Shown: positions 1-9,404 of the stretch, piece by piece
Numbering within the stretch: position 1 is the first letter of the stretch
Layout: each line of letters begins with the position of its first letter
NCBI RefSeq assembly: GCF_001043915.1
Contig: NZ_LABX01000002.1
Coordinates: 1-60,702, forward strand
Direction of reading: 5' to 3'
Origin: Methylobacterium aquaticum
GTDB taxonomy: Bacteria > Pseudomonadota > Alphaproteobacteria > Rhizobiales > Beijerinckiaceae
DNA length: 60,702 nucleotides
Notes under the pieces: model-generated
What the model was told of the DNA's origin: nothing
The model's input: the letters and a program-made list of their open reading frames with translations, nothing else
The model's database searches: none
Position numbers and translations under genes: made by a program

Positions 1-849
1 CCTCCCGCCCCCATCCTCCGGCTGGCCGACGTCCCCGCCCTGCGGGCGCAGGTGCGGGCCTGGCGGGCGGCCGGCGAGGGCGTGGCCCTGGTGCCCACGA
101 TGGGGGCGCTGCACGAGGGGCACCTGTCCCTGGTGCGGCAGGCGCAGGCGAGCAGCCGACGGGTCGTGGTCAGCATCTTCGTCAACCCGACCCAGTTCGG
201 CCCCAACGAGGATTTTTCACGCTACCCGCGGGTCCTGGAGGCCGATCTCGCGCTCCTGGCGGAGATCGGGGCCGATGCCGCCTTCCTGCCCGATGTCGCC
301 ACCATGTACCCGCCGGGTTTCGCCACCACCGTGACGGTGACCGGGTTGACGGAGGTCCTGTGCGGGCCGTTGCGCCCCGGGCACTTCGCCGGTGTCGCCA
401 CCGTGGTGACGAAGCTCCTGCTGCAATGCCTGCCCGACCGGGCGGTCTTCGGCGAGAAGGACTTCCAGCAGCTCCAGGTGATCCGGCGCGCCGCCCGCGA
501 TCTCGACATCCCGGTGGCGATCGAGGGTGCGCCGACGCTGCGCGAACCCGACGGGCTCGCCCTGTCGTCGCGCAACCGCTACCTCTCGGACGAGGAGCGG
601 CGGGTGGCGCCCGCGATGCATGCCGTCCTGCAACGAGTGGCCGAGGCCGTGGGTGGTGGCGCGGCGACGGCGCCCGCCCTGGCGGAGGGCCGGGCGGCCC
701 TGGAGGCGGCCGGGTTCGGGCCGGTGCAGTACCTGTCGGTGAACGATGCCGAGACCCTGGCGCCGCTGGAGCGGGTCGAGAGTCCGGCCCGGGTCCTGGC
801 GGCGGCCTATCTCGGCCGCACGCGCCTCATCGACAACGTCGCGGTCTGA
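1..849 (+). CDS. panC: Pantothenate synthetase (5' end outside the window)
   Basis: PanC joins pantoate and beta-alanine using ATP to make pantothenate, the last step of vitamin B5 synthesis in the cytosol. The reading frame is open from base 1: residues ILRLADVPALRAQ lie upstream of the first in-window GTG at 52 and match the usual PanC N-terminus, so the true start is just outside. The motif VPTMGALHEGH holds the ATP-binding HIGH-like histidines. FVNPTQFGPNEDF, GEKDFQQL and the LSSRNRYL stretch are further family signatures. About 282 residues are present, close to the family length. It reads toward dapD, which is convergent, with a repeat cluster between them. Identification is firm; only the start is missing. 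Confidence 0.96.
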   Translation, partial: PPAPILRLADVPALRAQVRAWRAAGEGVALVPTMGALHEGHLSLVRQAQASSRRVVVSIFVNPTQFGPNEDFSRYPRVLEADLALLAEIGADAAFLPDVATMYPPGFATTVTVTGLTEVLCGPLRPGHFAGVATVVTKLLLQCLPDRAVFGEKDFQQLQVIRRAARDLDIPVAIEGAPTLREPDGLALSSRNRYLSDEERRVAPAMHAVLQRVAEAVGGGAATAPALAEGRAALEAAGFGPVQYLSVNDAETLAPLERVESPARVLAAAYLGRTRLIDNVAV

Positions 850-880
850 GAGAAGACCGCGACGCTGGGGAGCTTTAAAG

Positions 881-899
881 GTCCCGCAACGGGACGTTT
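881..899 (+). terminator. Possible weak intrinsic terminator after panC
   Basis: GTCCCG (881-886) and CGGGAC (890-895) form a tight stem around CAA, followed by only three T residues. A second perfect 7-bp stem, 841-847 with 854-860, spans the panC stop codon. Both are seen directly; terminator activity is inferred, and the short T run makes it weak. Confidence 0.4.
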
Positions 900-1103
900 A
901 GAGCATTTTCCGACGAAGTGGACACCGGTTCGTCGTAGGCAATGCGTCAAAATCAAAGAGCGAGAGAAGCTTCGCGATGGCAACGCAATCGTGAAGCTTC
1001 TCTAGAGCATTTTCCGACGAAGTGGATACCGGTTCGTCGTAGAAAATGCGTCAAAATCAAAGACCTAGAGCACTGCCCGATTGCAACGTGATCGGGCAGT
1101 GCT

Positions 1104-1107
<4 letters not shown>
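900..1107. repeat. Duplicated 60-bp unit, each copy followed by a long hairpin
   Basis: A 60-bp unit beginning AGAGCATTTTCCGACGAAG occurs at 900-959 and again at 1004-1063 with only a few differences. Each copy is followed by a hairpin. The first pairs 963-978 with 988-1003 (one wobble); the second is a perfect 17-bp stem, 1065-1081 with 1091-1107. The loops are related (GGCAACGCA and TGCAACGTG), so unit plus hairpin was probably copied as a whole. The right arm of the second hairpin contains the dapD stop codon, so it also sits at the 3' end of the dapD message. I recall similar AGAGCATTTTC units between genes of Methylobacterium, but copy number needs a genome search. Confidence 0.85.
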
Positions 1108-1949
<842 letters not shown>

Positions 1950-2010
1950 GAGAGGCGTCCAGGCGGGAGTGCGTATCGGCGCCCCGTCTACCAAAGCCGT
2001 TGCGGTGCTG

Positions 2011-2463
2011 TCACGTCGGGTCGGCGGCGCGGCTGCCGGCGAAGGTGCGGGTCAGGGCGGCGAGTTCGTCGGCGAGCGCGTCGTGGATCACCGTGGCGGC
2101 GTCCGGAAACACCTCGAGCATCCGGCGCATCACCGCCTGGGTGACGACCATGACCTCGACCGGAGCGGTGCCGGCCCGCGCGGTGGTCGGCCGCTCCAGG
2201 GCGGAGAACAGGGCGGCCTGGCCGATCAGCGCGGCGGGCCCCGCCTCGACCCGGGTCCCGTGAGGGCCGCGGGGCTCCAGCACCACCGTGCCGCGGGTCA
2301 CCACGAAGCCGCCCTCGGCACTCTCGCCGCGGGTGAACAGCACGGCGCCCGGCTCCAGCCGCCGACGTTCGGCCGCGAACGAGATCAGCCGCAAGGCATC
2401 CCGGTTCATCAGGCCGAACAGCGGCGCCGCTTCCAGAATCGCGATGTCGTCGTCGAGCGCCAA
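2011..2463 (-). CDS. Small cyclic-nucleotide-binding domain protein (Crp/Fnr sensor domain only)
   Basis: A protein of about 150 residues made of one cNMP-binding beta-roll. It starts [19 protein letters not shown], and [20 protein letters not shown] is the typical Crp/Fnr entry to the ligand pocket. The phosphate-binding cassette region reads [20 protein letters not shown], close to the family's GEhhhh...RpAoV pattern. No helix-turn-helix follows, so it cannot bind DNA like Crp; it is a stand-alone sensor of unknown partner. The start chosen is TTG 2463 with GGGGAGAG just upstream; the frame stays open further up but that part does not look coding. It lies 61 bases ahead of dapD on the same strand. 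Ligand and role are unknown. Confidence 0.75.
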   Translation of the reverse strand: MALDDDIAILEAAPLFGLMNRDALRLISFAAERRRLEPGAVLFTRGESAEGGFVVTRGTVVLEPRGPHGTRVEAGPAALIGQAALFSALERPTTARAGTAPVEVMVVTQAVMRRMLEVFPDAATVIHDALADELAALTRTFAGSRAADPT

Positions 2464-2614
2464 CGGCCCCGCTCTCCCCCCTGCCGTGCAGACGCATTCA
2501 TCCGCGTCCGGCCGGCCCGCCCAAGCTCCCACCAGCGTCCTGCTTAGCCGATCCGGCCGGCCCGTGCCATGTGCCGGCCGGCCTCCGGCACCGCCTGCCA
2601 CAATCCTCCCGCTT

Positions 2615-2786
2615 ATACCAACGGCCGAAGATGCTGACGCATCGATTCGATCTCGGGCAGGCCCGGGATCGACGCGGCCGTTGCTCCATCTCGAAGTGTC
2701 GATGCCGAGCCCAGATGTCCGGGACCCTGGGGCTTGGCGACAATTCGCGAACGGCACCAAAGGTCGTTTCCAACGACCGTTGGTAT
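2615..2786. repeat. 172-bp structured dispersed element, copy A
   Basis: This copy begins ATACCAACGG and ends CCGTTGGTAT, giving a terminal inverted repeat. It closely matches 22081-22252, also 172 bp, over its whole length, and a shortened inverted copy at 39399-39523. Inside is an inverted repeat built on AGCCCAGATG...CTTGG and a small hairpin near the right end (GGTCGTTTCCAACGACC). It ends exactly at the stop codon of the diguanylate cyclase. The 150 bases between it and the cNMP-binding gene (2464-2614) show nothing recognisable beyond that gene's ribosome binding site. It encodes no protein. Confidence 0.85.
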
Positions 2787-4309
2787 TACGCGACCCGCAT
2801 GTCGTCCCCGCCGCAGGACCGTGACACCACGCGGTTGCGTCCCTGGCGCTTGGCCTCGTAGAGGGCCGCGTCGGCGGCCGAGAAGCATTGTCCATCCGTC
2901 TCGTCCGACAGGGCCTCGGCGACGCCGAGACTCACCGTGACGCCGCCGCCCTCGTTCCCGATATGCGGGATTTGCAGGCGGGCCGTGGCCTGGCGGATCC
3001 GCTCGGCTCGGGCGACGGCCTCCGCACCGGACGCCCCCGGCAGCAGCACGGCGAATTCCTCGCCGCCGATCCGGCAGGCGGTCTCCCCCGGTTCGCGGAC
3101 CTGGCGTTGCAGCACCCGGGCGATGGCGCGCAGAACCTCGTCCCCGGCGAGATGGCCGTAGGTGTCGTTGTAGCGCTTGAACCGGTCGGCATCGAGGAGG
3201 ATGAGCGACAAGGGCAGGCCGCTCCGCGCGACCTCCGCGCGCGCCTGCGCGAAGGCTTCGTCGAAATGGCGCCGGTTCGGCAGGCCGGTGAGCCCGTCGG
3301 TATGGGCGAGGCGGGCGAGATCGCGGTTGGCCGCAAGGGCTCGTTCCTCGGCACGGGCCCTCCGCTCCAGCTCGCGCTGGAGCACGAGGGTCAGCCCGAT
3401 CAGGCCGCCGCACAGGAAGGCCACCACGGCGACGATCGCCATCGCCTTGGGCCGCCACAGCTCGGCGATCACCCGCGTGGGCACCATCACCGCGGCGATG
3501 AGCGGCCGGTTGCCGATCCGGGTAAAATGGAACAGGCCCTCGACCGCCTCGGTATCGCTGACCGCGACGAACTGGCCCGAGCGCTCTTGGAGGAAGTGCC
3601 GGAAATACGGCGCTGCCGTCAGGTCCTTGCCGATCGCGTGCGCCAGCATCGGGTTGCGGACCAGGAGTTCGCCGCGTTCGCGAAACACGGCGATGTGGGT
3701 CTGGTCGCCCGATCTGAGCCGGCCGAACAGGGTATCGAAGTAGCCGATGTCGATCGTGCCGACGACGACGCCCGCGAAGGCGCCGTCCGCATAGGCGAGG
3801 CGGCGGCTGAGCGGGATCACCCAGTGCCCGTCCGGCTCCGTCCTGAAAGGCGTGCCGATATAGAGCCCGACATCCTCCCGTTCCTTGTGGACAAGGAAGA
3901 AATCCGCGTCCGGAAAGCGCAGCCGCCGCGGCACGACGGCGGCCGAATCGGCGAAAGCCTGCCCCTGCGCGTCGAGGGCCAGGATCGCGCCGAGACCTTT
4001 CGCGGTGGCGGCCCGGTCGAACAGAACCACCTGGCGCAGGCTCGGCGCGATGCCGTCGGCCTCCGGGTTGTGCAGGCCGTCGACCACGCCCTGGAGCGAC
4101 AGGTCGTAGAGTTCGATGTTGCGGTCGACCATGTGCTCGACCGATTCCAGCAGGCTCTGCGAGACCTGGCCGACCTGGTCCCAGGCGCTCGAGCGCATCT
4201 GCATGACCGTCAGCCCCGAAACCGCGCCGATCACCAGGGTGGCGACGACGATCGACCCGGCCAGCGTGCGGGACGCGGTGGAGGGTTGCCTGCGAGGGCC
4301 GGGGTGCAT
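2786..4309 (-). CDS. Membrane-anchored diguanylate cyclase with periplasmic sensor
   Basis: A 507-residue protein predicted to make cyclic di-GMP from two GTP. A first membrane helix (about residues 17-36) is followed by a large extracytoplasmic sensor of Cache type, a second helix near residues 285-305 (AIVAVVAFLCGGLIGLTLVL), a short coiled segment and a C-terminal GGDEF domain. The active site reads RIGGEEFAVLLPG, a functional GGEEF variant. The residues before it (EPGETACRI) lack the RxxD inhibitory site, so product feedback may be absent. ATG 4309 is the start; the stop touches repeat copy A. The gene stands alone, with 252 bases to the divergent aldolase gene. The signal sensed is unknown. 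Confidence 0.92.
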   Translation of the reverse strand: MHPGPRRQPSTASRTLAGSIVVATLVIGAVSGLTVMQMRSSAWDQVGQVSQSLLESVEHMVDRNIELYDLSLQGVVDGLHNPEADGIAPSLRQVVLFDRAATAKGLGAILALDAQGQAFADSAAVVPRRLRFPDADFFLVHKEREDVGLYIGTPFRTEPDGHWVIPLSRRLAYADGAFAGVVVGTIDIGYFDTLFGRLRSGDQTHIAVFRERGELLVRNPMLAHAIGKDLTAAPYFRHFLQERSGQFVAVSDTEAVEGLFHFTRIGNRPLIAAVMVPTRVIAELWRPKAMAIVAVVAFLCGGLIGLTLVLQRELERRARAEERALAANRDLARLAHTDGLTGLPNRRHFDEAFAQARAEVARSGLPLSLILLDADRFKRYNDTYGHLAGDEVLRAIARVLQRQVREPGETACRIGGEEFAVLLPGASGAEAVARAERIRQATARLQIPHIGNEGGGVTVSLGVAEALSDETDGQCFSAADAALYEAKRQGRNRVVSRSCGGDDMRVA

Positions 4310-4561
4310 CGACGCTCCGTTGCGCGGTGCCAGTGATCCTCCCTCCGTATTAGGAGATGTCTAACATCGGGTTGCCCTCCAGGAATAGCCGAACGTCCTA
4401 AGCCACATGGACGGGGGCAGGGCTGATTTGCAGCTGGGTGGGAGGCCCGGATCGTGTCCCGTACCGTTTGCGGCTACGATCCCGCACCCCAGAACCGCCG
4501 CAGGAGGGTCCACGATGCGCGCCGACACGATTCCGCCCACGACCCGCAGGGGGGCACCGCG

Positions 4562-5653
4562 ATGATGAGTCCCGCCTTGCGCGAGGAGGTCGCCCGCCGC
4601 TACGGCACTCCTTCGGTCGTGATCGACCTCGACCGGGTCGCCCGCAACATCGCCCGGCTCCAGGCCGCCTGCGATGCGGCGGGCCTCGCCAATCGCCCGC
4701 ACATCAAGACCCACAAGAGCCCGGTCCTCGCCCGGATGCAGATCGAGGCCGGGGCGCGTGGCGTCACCTGCCAGAAGATCGGCGAGGCCGAGGTGATGGC
4801 CCGGGCCGGGATCGACGACATCCTGATCAGCTACAACCTGATCGGCCCGCACGCGATCGGCCGCCTCGGCCGGCTCCTGCGCGAGAGCCCCGCCCGGATC
4901 GCCGTCGCGGCCGACAATCCCGTCACGGTGGCGGGACTGCCGGAGGCCGCGCGCGCGGGCGGCCGCACGCTCGACGTGGTGGTGGAATGTGACACCGGCC
5001 GCAAGCGCGCCGGCGTCGAGACTCCGGCCGAGGCGGTGGCGCTCGCCCGCGACATCGCGAGCCGGCCCGGCCTCGCCTTCGCGGGCCTGCTCCTCTATCC
5101 CCCGGCCGGCGCCGCCGCCGGCGCGCAAGCGTTCCTCGACGAGGCGCAGGCGGGCCTGGCCGCGCACGGCCTGACCGCGCGCATCGTCTCGACCGGCGGC
5201 ACGCCGAACCTGCCGGACCTCGGCCAGGTCCGCGGCGCCACCGAGCACCGAGCCGGCACGGTGATCTTCAACGACCGCATGATGATGGCGGCGGGCGTCG
5301 CCGGCCCGGAGGATTGCGCGCTCGTGGTGCTCTCCCGGGTGGTGAGCCGGGCGGGGCCCGAGCGCGGCATCCTGGATGCCGGGTCCAAGACGCTCACCAG
5401 CGATTCCGGCGGCGGGCTCGACGGGTTCGGTCTCCTGCCCGATCATCCGGGCGCCCGCATTGGAGCTTTCGCGGAGGAGCACGGCTTCCTCGATCTCTCG
5501 GCGTGCTCGGCGCGGCCCCCGGTCGGCACCCTGGTCGAGGTGGTGCCCAACCACGTCTGCGTCGTCGTCAACATGGTCGACGCGATGGTGACCGTGCGCG
5601 ACGGGGACATCGTCGGGACGCTGGCCGTGGAAGCCCGGGGGATGATCGCGTAG
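4562..5653 (+). CDS. D-threonine aldolase / D-serine dehydratase-like PLP enzyme (alanine racemase fold)
   Basis: A protein of about 363 residues of the fold-type III PLP family. It has the N-terminal PLP barrel with the Schiff-base lysine in RPHIKTHKSP, and the C-terminal beta domain carrying the metal-binding His-x-Cys in VPNHVCVVVNM. These features are shared by metal-dependent D-threonine aldolase and eukaryotic-type D-serine dehydratase. The likely reaction is cleavage of a D-3-hydroxy amino acid to glycine plus aldehyde, or deamination; sequence alone does not decide. The start is ATG 4562 or the adjacent ATG 4565, downstream of GGGGGCACCGCG; the open frame upstream is not family-like. 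It is a lone gene, divergent from the cyclase. Confidence 0.88.
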   Translation: MMSPALREEVARRYGTPSVVIDLDRVARNIARLQAACDAAGLANRPHIKTHKSPVLARMQIEAGARGVTCQKIGEAEVMARAGIDDILISYNLIGPHAIGRLGRLLRESPARIAVAADNPVTVAGLPEAARAGGRTLDVVVECDTGRKRAGVETPAEAVALARDIASRPGLAFAGLLLYPPAGAAAGAQAFLDEAQAGLAAHGLTARIVSTGGTPNLPDLGQVRGATEHRAGTVIFNDRMMMAAGVAGPEDCALVVLSRVVSRAGPERGILDAGSKTLTSDSGGGLDGFGLLPDHPGARIGAFAEEHGFLDLSACSARPPVGTLVEVVPNHVCVVVNMVDAMVTVRDGDIVGTLAVEARGMIA

Positions 5654-5668
5654 CGAACGGAGACTCCG

Positions 5669-5848
5669 TTCCAGCGCCATTCCCACCCACACCCTCATCG
5701 TGAGGTGCTGGCGATCAAAGATCGCGACCGGAGGGAGGGTTCGAAGGGGGCAGGGATCTCGGAGACGTCTGGAGCCCTCCTTCGCGGCTCCGCGATTGTC
5801 GATCGCGCCACATCTCGGGACGAGGGCGTGGGTGGGATGGCCCTGGAA
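5669..5848. repeat. 180-bp fold-back element
   Basis: The left end (5669-5700, containing CCCACCCACACCCTCATC) and the right end (5815-5848, containing GACGAGGGCGTGGGTGGGAT) are imperfect inverted repeats of about 33 bases with one gap. The interior carries nested pairs such as GGCGATCAAAGATCGC and GGAGCCCTCCTTCGCGGCTCC. The whole block could fold into one long arm and fills most of the space between the aldolase and cenR. A related half copy is at 46870-46985. No protein is encoded. Confidence 0.75.
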
Positions 5849-5897
5849 CTCTCGATGGCCCGCGGCCGTCCGCCTGCGACTCGGCCATCCGCTGTGC

Positions 5898-6584
5898 CTA
5901 CGGCAGCAGCTTGTAGCCCCCGCCCTCCGTCACTAGGATCGAGGCGGTCGCCGGGTTCGGCTCGATCTTCTGGCGCAGGCGGTAGATGTGGGTTTCCAGG
6001 GTGTGGGTGGTGACCTGCGCGTTGTAGCCCCACACCTCGGCGAGCAGCGTGTCGCGCCCCACCACCTGACGCCCGGCGCGATAGAGGAAGCGCAGGATCG
6101 CGGTCTCCTTCTCGGTGAGCTTCAGCTTCGAGCCGCGCTCGCCGACGAGGAGCTTGGCGCCCGGCCGGAAGGTGTAGGGGCCGATCTGGAACACCGCATC
6201 CTCGCTCGCCTCGTACTGGCGCAGCTGGGCGCGGATCCGGGCGAGCAGCACCGCGAACTTGAACGGCTTCGTCACGTAGTCGTTGGCACCGGCCTCCAGT
6301 CCCTGCACGGTGTCGGAATCCGAGGTCTGGCCGGTCAGCATGATCACGGGCCCGCGAAAGCCGCCCTGGCGCATCTGCCGCACCGCCTCGCGCCCGTCGA
6401 GATCGGGCAGGCCGACATCCATCACCACGAGGTCGACCCGCTCGGCGGCGACCCGGTCCATCGCTCCGCGGGCGGTCTCGGCCGTGACCACCTCGAACGT
6501 GTCCGAGAGGGCGAGCTGCTCGGTCAGGGTGTCGCGCAGGGTCGGATCGTCGTCGACGACGAGCAGGCGGTGGGCGTTCGACAT
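5898..6584 (-). CDS. cenR: OmpR-family response regulator CenR (OtpR-like)
   Basis: A 228-residue regulator with an N-terminal receiver (phosphoacceptor Asp56 in VVMDVGLPDLDG, conserved Lys in VTKPFKFAVLLARIRAQLR) and a C-terminal winged helix (TEKETAILRFLYRAG, TTHTLETHIYRLRQKIE). The sequence closely follows the CenR/OtpR proteins of alphaproteobacteria, which work with the kinase CenK in cell-envelope control. I assign it from remembered family sequence. ATG 6584 is the start; longer in-frame reading upstream is low-complexity and not coding-like. No kinase gene is adjacent, which is common for CenR. About 158 bases upstream separate it from the exonuclease gene and must hold its promoter. 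Confidence 0.9.
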   Translation of the reverse strand: MSNAHRLLVVDDDPTLRDTLTEQLALSDTFEVVTAETARGAMDRVAAERVDLVVMDVGLPDLDGREAVRQMRQGGFRGPVIMLTGQTSDSDTVQGLEAGANDYVTKPFKFAVLLARIRAQLRQYEASEDAVFQIGPYTFRPGAKLLVGERGSKLKLTEKETAILRFLYRAGRQVVGRDTLLAEVWGYNAQVTTHTLETHIYRLRQKIEPNPATASILVTEGGGYKLLP

Positions 6585-6742
6585 CGAACCGGCACTCTCG
6601 AGGAAGGCGGACGGGCGCGAGGTCCCGCCGCCGGCCAGAGCGACGCTCCCGGACGGAGCGCAGCCTGGCAGCGTTGCGGGGCAGAGTAGCGGAGCGCCAA
6701 GCCGCGGCAAGGCCGGAGCCCCGCCTGTCCACGGCGCCGGCC

Positions 6743-7405
6743 TCATGCGCGGGGCGGCAGCGGACCCTCGGGGCGCGGCGGAGCGGGACGCAGGTTGCCG
6801 GGCGCGGCGAGGTGAGGGCGCGCCACCGCCACCGGGCAGGCCTGGAGCCAGAGATAGGCCCGGAGCGCCAGCCAGGCATCCTCCAGCGCGCCGTGGCGGG
6901 CGCCGGCCCGACTGAGCCCGATGCGCCGGCACACTGCATCGAGGGCCGCCCTCCCCTTCTCGCCGCGGCGGCGATACGCCTCCATGGTGCAGTAGACCTT
7001 CGAGGCCACCGGCGGCAGCCCGGCAGCGGCGAATTCGCGGTTGAGGATGCCGAGATCGAAGGCGGCGTTGTGGGCCACGATCAGGTCGGCCCTGGCGAGG
7101 AGGTCCGCCAGGGCGCCCGCATGGATCCCGGCCGGGTCCTGGTGGCGCAGCAGCCAGTCGTCGTAGCCATGCACCGCCTCGGCCATCGGGTGGCTCGTCC
7201 GGCCGGGATCGAAGATGAGATGATGGCAGGTGATTTCAGGCTCCGCGGTGGCCAGGGAGGCGGTGGTGAGGGCCACGGCGCCGAAGCTCACCACCCGGTC
7301 GGTCGCCGCCAGTCCCGTCGTCTCGACATCCACCGCGACGAGGCGCGGCGGCAGCCAGCCGAGCCAGTCCGGGGCGGCATCGGAGGCGGGGATCGGCGCG
7401 GTCAT
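6743..7405 (-). CDS. DEDDh 3'-5' exonuclease, DnaQ/PolC epsilon-like
   Basis: A protein of about 220 residues with all exonuclease motifs: VAVDVETTG (Asp and Glu), AHNAAFDLGILN, and RHGALEDAWLAL with the catalytic His and last Asp. It should remove nucleotides from 3' ends with two metal ions. It is shorter than, and unlike, the true DnaQ proofreading subunit, and lacks the C-terminal clamp or polymerase-binding tail, so it may be a general DNA or RNA exonuclease. The start is uncertain: ATG 7405 (MTAPIPASD) is used; ATG 7438 would add eleven residues. It is divergent from the L,D-transpeptidase gene 105 bases away. Confidence 0.85.
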   Translation of the reverse strand: MTAPIPASDAAPDWLGWLPPRLVAVDVETTGLAATDRVVSFGAVALTTASLATAEPEITCHHLIFDPGRTSHPMAEAVHGYDDWLLRHQDPAGIHAGALADLLARADLIVAHNAAFDLGILNREFAAAGLPPVASKVYCTMEAYRRRGEKGRAALDAVCRRIGLSRAGARHGALEDAWLALRAYLWLQACPVAVARPHLAAPGNLRPAPPRPEGPLPPRA

Positions 7406-7509
7406 GGCGGGGGGACTCAGATGCGAAGGCTCCGGCATTCTCCGCCGGGCGGGACGTCCTGTCACGGTCCCCTCGACGGGTCCGGACCCATCGCCGTAGA
7501 ACGGAGCCC

Positions 7510-8043
7510 ATGAAGCGCACCACCCTCCCGCACCTGCGGGTCCGCCCGAATCCCCTCGACCGGCGCCGGGGCACCCTGATCGCCGGCCCGGTCCTGATTC
7601 CCTGCGCCCTCGGCAAGGGCGGACAGCGGCGCGACAAGCGTGAGGGCGACGGCGCCTCGCCCCACGGGACGTTCCGCCTGCGCGGCGGCTTCTACCGGCC
7701 CGACCGGCTCGGGGTGCGGCCCGCGAGCCCCCTCCCCTTGCGCCGCCTCCGCCCGGAGGATGGCTGGTGCGACGATCCCCGCGACCGGCGCTACAACCGC
7801 CCGATCCCCCTGCCCGCGCCCGGAATCAGCGCCGAGCGGCTGTGGCGCGACGACGGGCTCTACGACCTCGTGATCGACCTCGACTACAACCGTGGCCCGA
7901 TCCGGCCCGGCCGCGGCAGCGCCATCTTCCTGCATGTCGCCCGCCCCGGCTTCCGGCCGACGGAGGGCTGCGTCGCCCTGCGCCGTCCGGACCTCGTCCG
8001 GCTCCTGCGCCGCCTCGGGCCGGGCACCTGTCTCACGATTTAA
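7510..8043 (+). CDS. L,D-transpeptidase (YkuD) family protein
   Basis: A 177-residue single-domain protein with the YkuD fold signatures: SPHGTFRLRGGFYRP near residue 50 and the catalytic region IFLHVARPGFRPTEGCVAL, where the His and the Cys of TEGC are the active residues. Family members cross-link diaminopimelate residues in peptidoglycan or attach proteins to it. No signal peptide or membrane helix is visible at the N-terminus (MKRTTLPHLRVRPNPLDRR). This is common in this short alphaproteobacterial subgroup and leaves its export route open. The stop codon TAA forms the first bases of a 14-bp hairpin. The gene has no operon partner. Confidence 0.85.
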   Translation: MKRTTLPHLRVRPNPLDRRRGTLIAGPVLIPCALGKGGQRRDKREGDGASPHGTFRLRGGFYRPDRLGVRPASPLPLRRLRPEDGWCDDPRDRRYNRPIPLPAPGISAERLWRDDGLYDLVIDLDYNRGPIRPGRGSAIFLHVARPGFRPTEGCVALRRPDLVRLLRRLGPGTCLTI

Positions 8044-8079
8044 GCAGACCTGCGTCGGCGGGCCAACGCAGGTCTGCTT
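8042..8079. repeat. Perfect 14-bp-stem hairpin (AAGCAGACCTGCGT family)
   Basis: AAGCAGACCTGCGT (8042-8055) and its exact complement (8066-8079) flank a 10-base loop. The left arm starts within the transpeptidase stop codon. A decayed copy lies at 25902-25940, and a half copy (CGACGCAAGTCTGCT) near 20058-20072. It may act as a transcript end but has no T run. The rest of the gap to 8315 shows only an A/T-rich patch near 8207-8227. Confidence 0.8.
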
Positions 8080-8315
8080 GGATTCTTGCTTTATCGCAGA
8101 GTTCTGCCGCCGACCGGCGACCGCTTCGGCGCCATCGGCTGAGGCAAGCTGTGCTCCGACAGCGCCGCCAAGTCGCGAGAGCTTCCTCCGCCGATCGGGA
8201 TGCGGGGCACAAAAAACTCTTTTTTTGGTAACGCTGCCACACTCGCGTGGGACGACCACATCCTGTAGGGTCTGGCTCGCCACACAAAAGCCATATCGGA
8301 CGCCGGGAGAGACGC

Positions 8316-8516
8316 ATGCTCAACGCCTACACCGCGACCGAGATCGTTCGTGCCCGCCAGATCCACGCGGCGGAGGGGGCGCGCGGCACCCTCTGGGACA
8401 GCTCCACCCGCTACCGAGACGGGCTGCCCAATTCCCCCATTCTGCTCACGGACGAGGACCGCGTCCGCTTCCTGGAGCAGGCACGGGAAGAGATCCGCTG
8501 CCTGCACGCGAACTGA
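8316..8516 (+). CDS. Small hypothetical protein, 66 residues
   Basis: A short protein starting MLNAYTATEIVRARQIHAAE, with GGGAGAGACGC just before ATG 8316 as a good ribosome binding site. It is soluble, rich in charged helices, with no Cys pairs, membrane segment or known motif. The codon bias matches neighbouring genes and the start is well spaced, which supports a real gene. It converges with yggS, leaving 22 bases between stops. I do not recognise the family and cannot give a function. An upstream in-frame start at 8247 is less likely. Confidence 0.6.
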   Translation: MLNAYTATEIVRARQIHAAEGARGTLWDSSTRYRDGLPNSPILLTDEDRVRFLEQAREEIRCLHAN

Positions 8517-8538
8517 TCCGCCAAACCATCTGATCGCG

Positions 8539-9222
8539 TCAGCCTTTCGGCTGGCGCGCTCCGAAGATCGCGCTGCCGACCCGGACATGGGTCGCGCCCA
8601 TTTGGATCGCCGCCGGGTAGTCGGCGCTCATTCCCATCGAGAGGATCGGCAGGGCGTGGCGGCGGGCGATCGCCGCCAGCAGGCCGAAATGCGCCGAGGG
8701 CGGGTCCTCTGCCGGCGGGATGCACATCAGCCCCGAGACCGTGAGGCCATGCGTGTCCCGGCATTCGGCCAAGAACGCATCGACCGCGCCCGGCGCCACC
8801 CCGCCCTTCTGCGGCTCCTCGCCGGTATTGACCTGCACCAGCAGGGTGGGGTGTCGGTTGCTGCGCTGGATCTCCTTCGCCAGGGCGGCAGCGAGCGACG
8901 TCCGGTCGAGGGTGTGGATCACGTCGAACAGCTCCACCGCCTCGCGGGCCTTGTTCGATTGCAGCGGCCCGATCAGGTGCAGGGCGATCCCCTCCGCCTC
9001 CTCGCGCAAGCCCGGCCACTTGGCCTTGGCCTCCTGGACGTAGTTCTCGCCGAAAAGACGCTGGCCTGCCGCGATGGCCGGCCGGATGCCCTCGACCGGG
9101 ATCGTCTTCGACACGGCAATGAGGGCCACTTCCGCCGGATCACGCTCGCAATCCTGCGCGGTCCGGGCGATCTCGTCGTGGATCTCGGCCAAGTTCGCCA
9201 CAATGGTTTGCGGGTCGATCAT
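8539..9222 (-). CDS. yggS: YggS/PLPBP family pyridoxal-phosphate homeostasis protein
   Basis: A 227-residue PLP-binding barrel protein. Family members hold PLP without known catalysis and keep B6 vitamers and amino-acid pools balanced. The PLP lysine lies in VALIAVSKTIP near residue 39. Also visible are LFGENYVQEA, LHLIGPLQSNKAREA, the VNTGEEPQKGGV loop, LSMGMSADYPAAI and GATHVRVGSAIFG, all family blocks. Length and start (ATG 9222) are normal. The gene is divergent from leuS with 182 bases between starts, and converges on a small unknown gene. Confidence 0.95.
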   Translation of the reverse strand: MIDPQTIVANLAEIHDEIARTAQDCERDPAEVALIAVSKTIPVEGIRPAIAAGQRLFGENYVQEAKAKWPGLREEAEGIALHLIGPLQSNKAREAVELFDVIHTLDRTSLAAALAKEIQRSNRHPTLLVQVNTGEEPQKGGVAPGAVDAFLAECRDTHGLTVSGLMCIPPAEDPPSAHFGLLAAIARRHALPILSMGMSADYPAAIQMGATHVRVGSAIFGARQPKG

Positions 9223-9404
9223 GACCGCTGTCCTTTCCGGCGGCGCGCCGCCCTGCTTGATTGTTGACCCTCGGGACCAAACCGTGTCCTAGTCCGCCGG
9301 CGCCGCGCCGAGCAAGCTCAACCGTTTGCGGCCGTGACGTTTTCCCTTCATCCCTGCCGCCGGTGCTCTCGGCGCCGGCGCCGACCGGTCGCAAAGACGC
9401 CGCC

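Noticed and set aside
2888..4336. A long plus-strand open frame opposite the diguanylate cyclase
   Set aside because: It is the shadow of the minus-strand gene; no ribosome site or domain.
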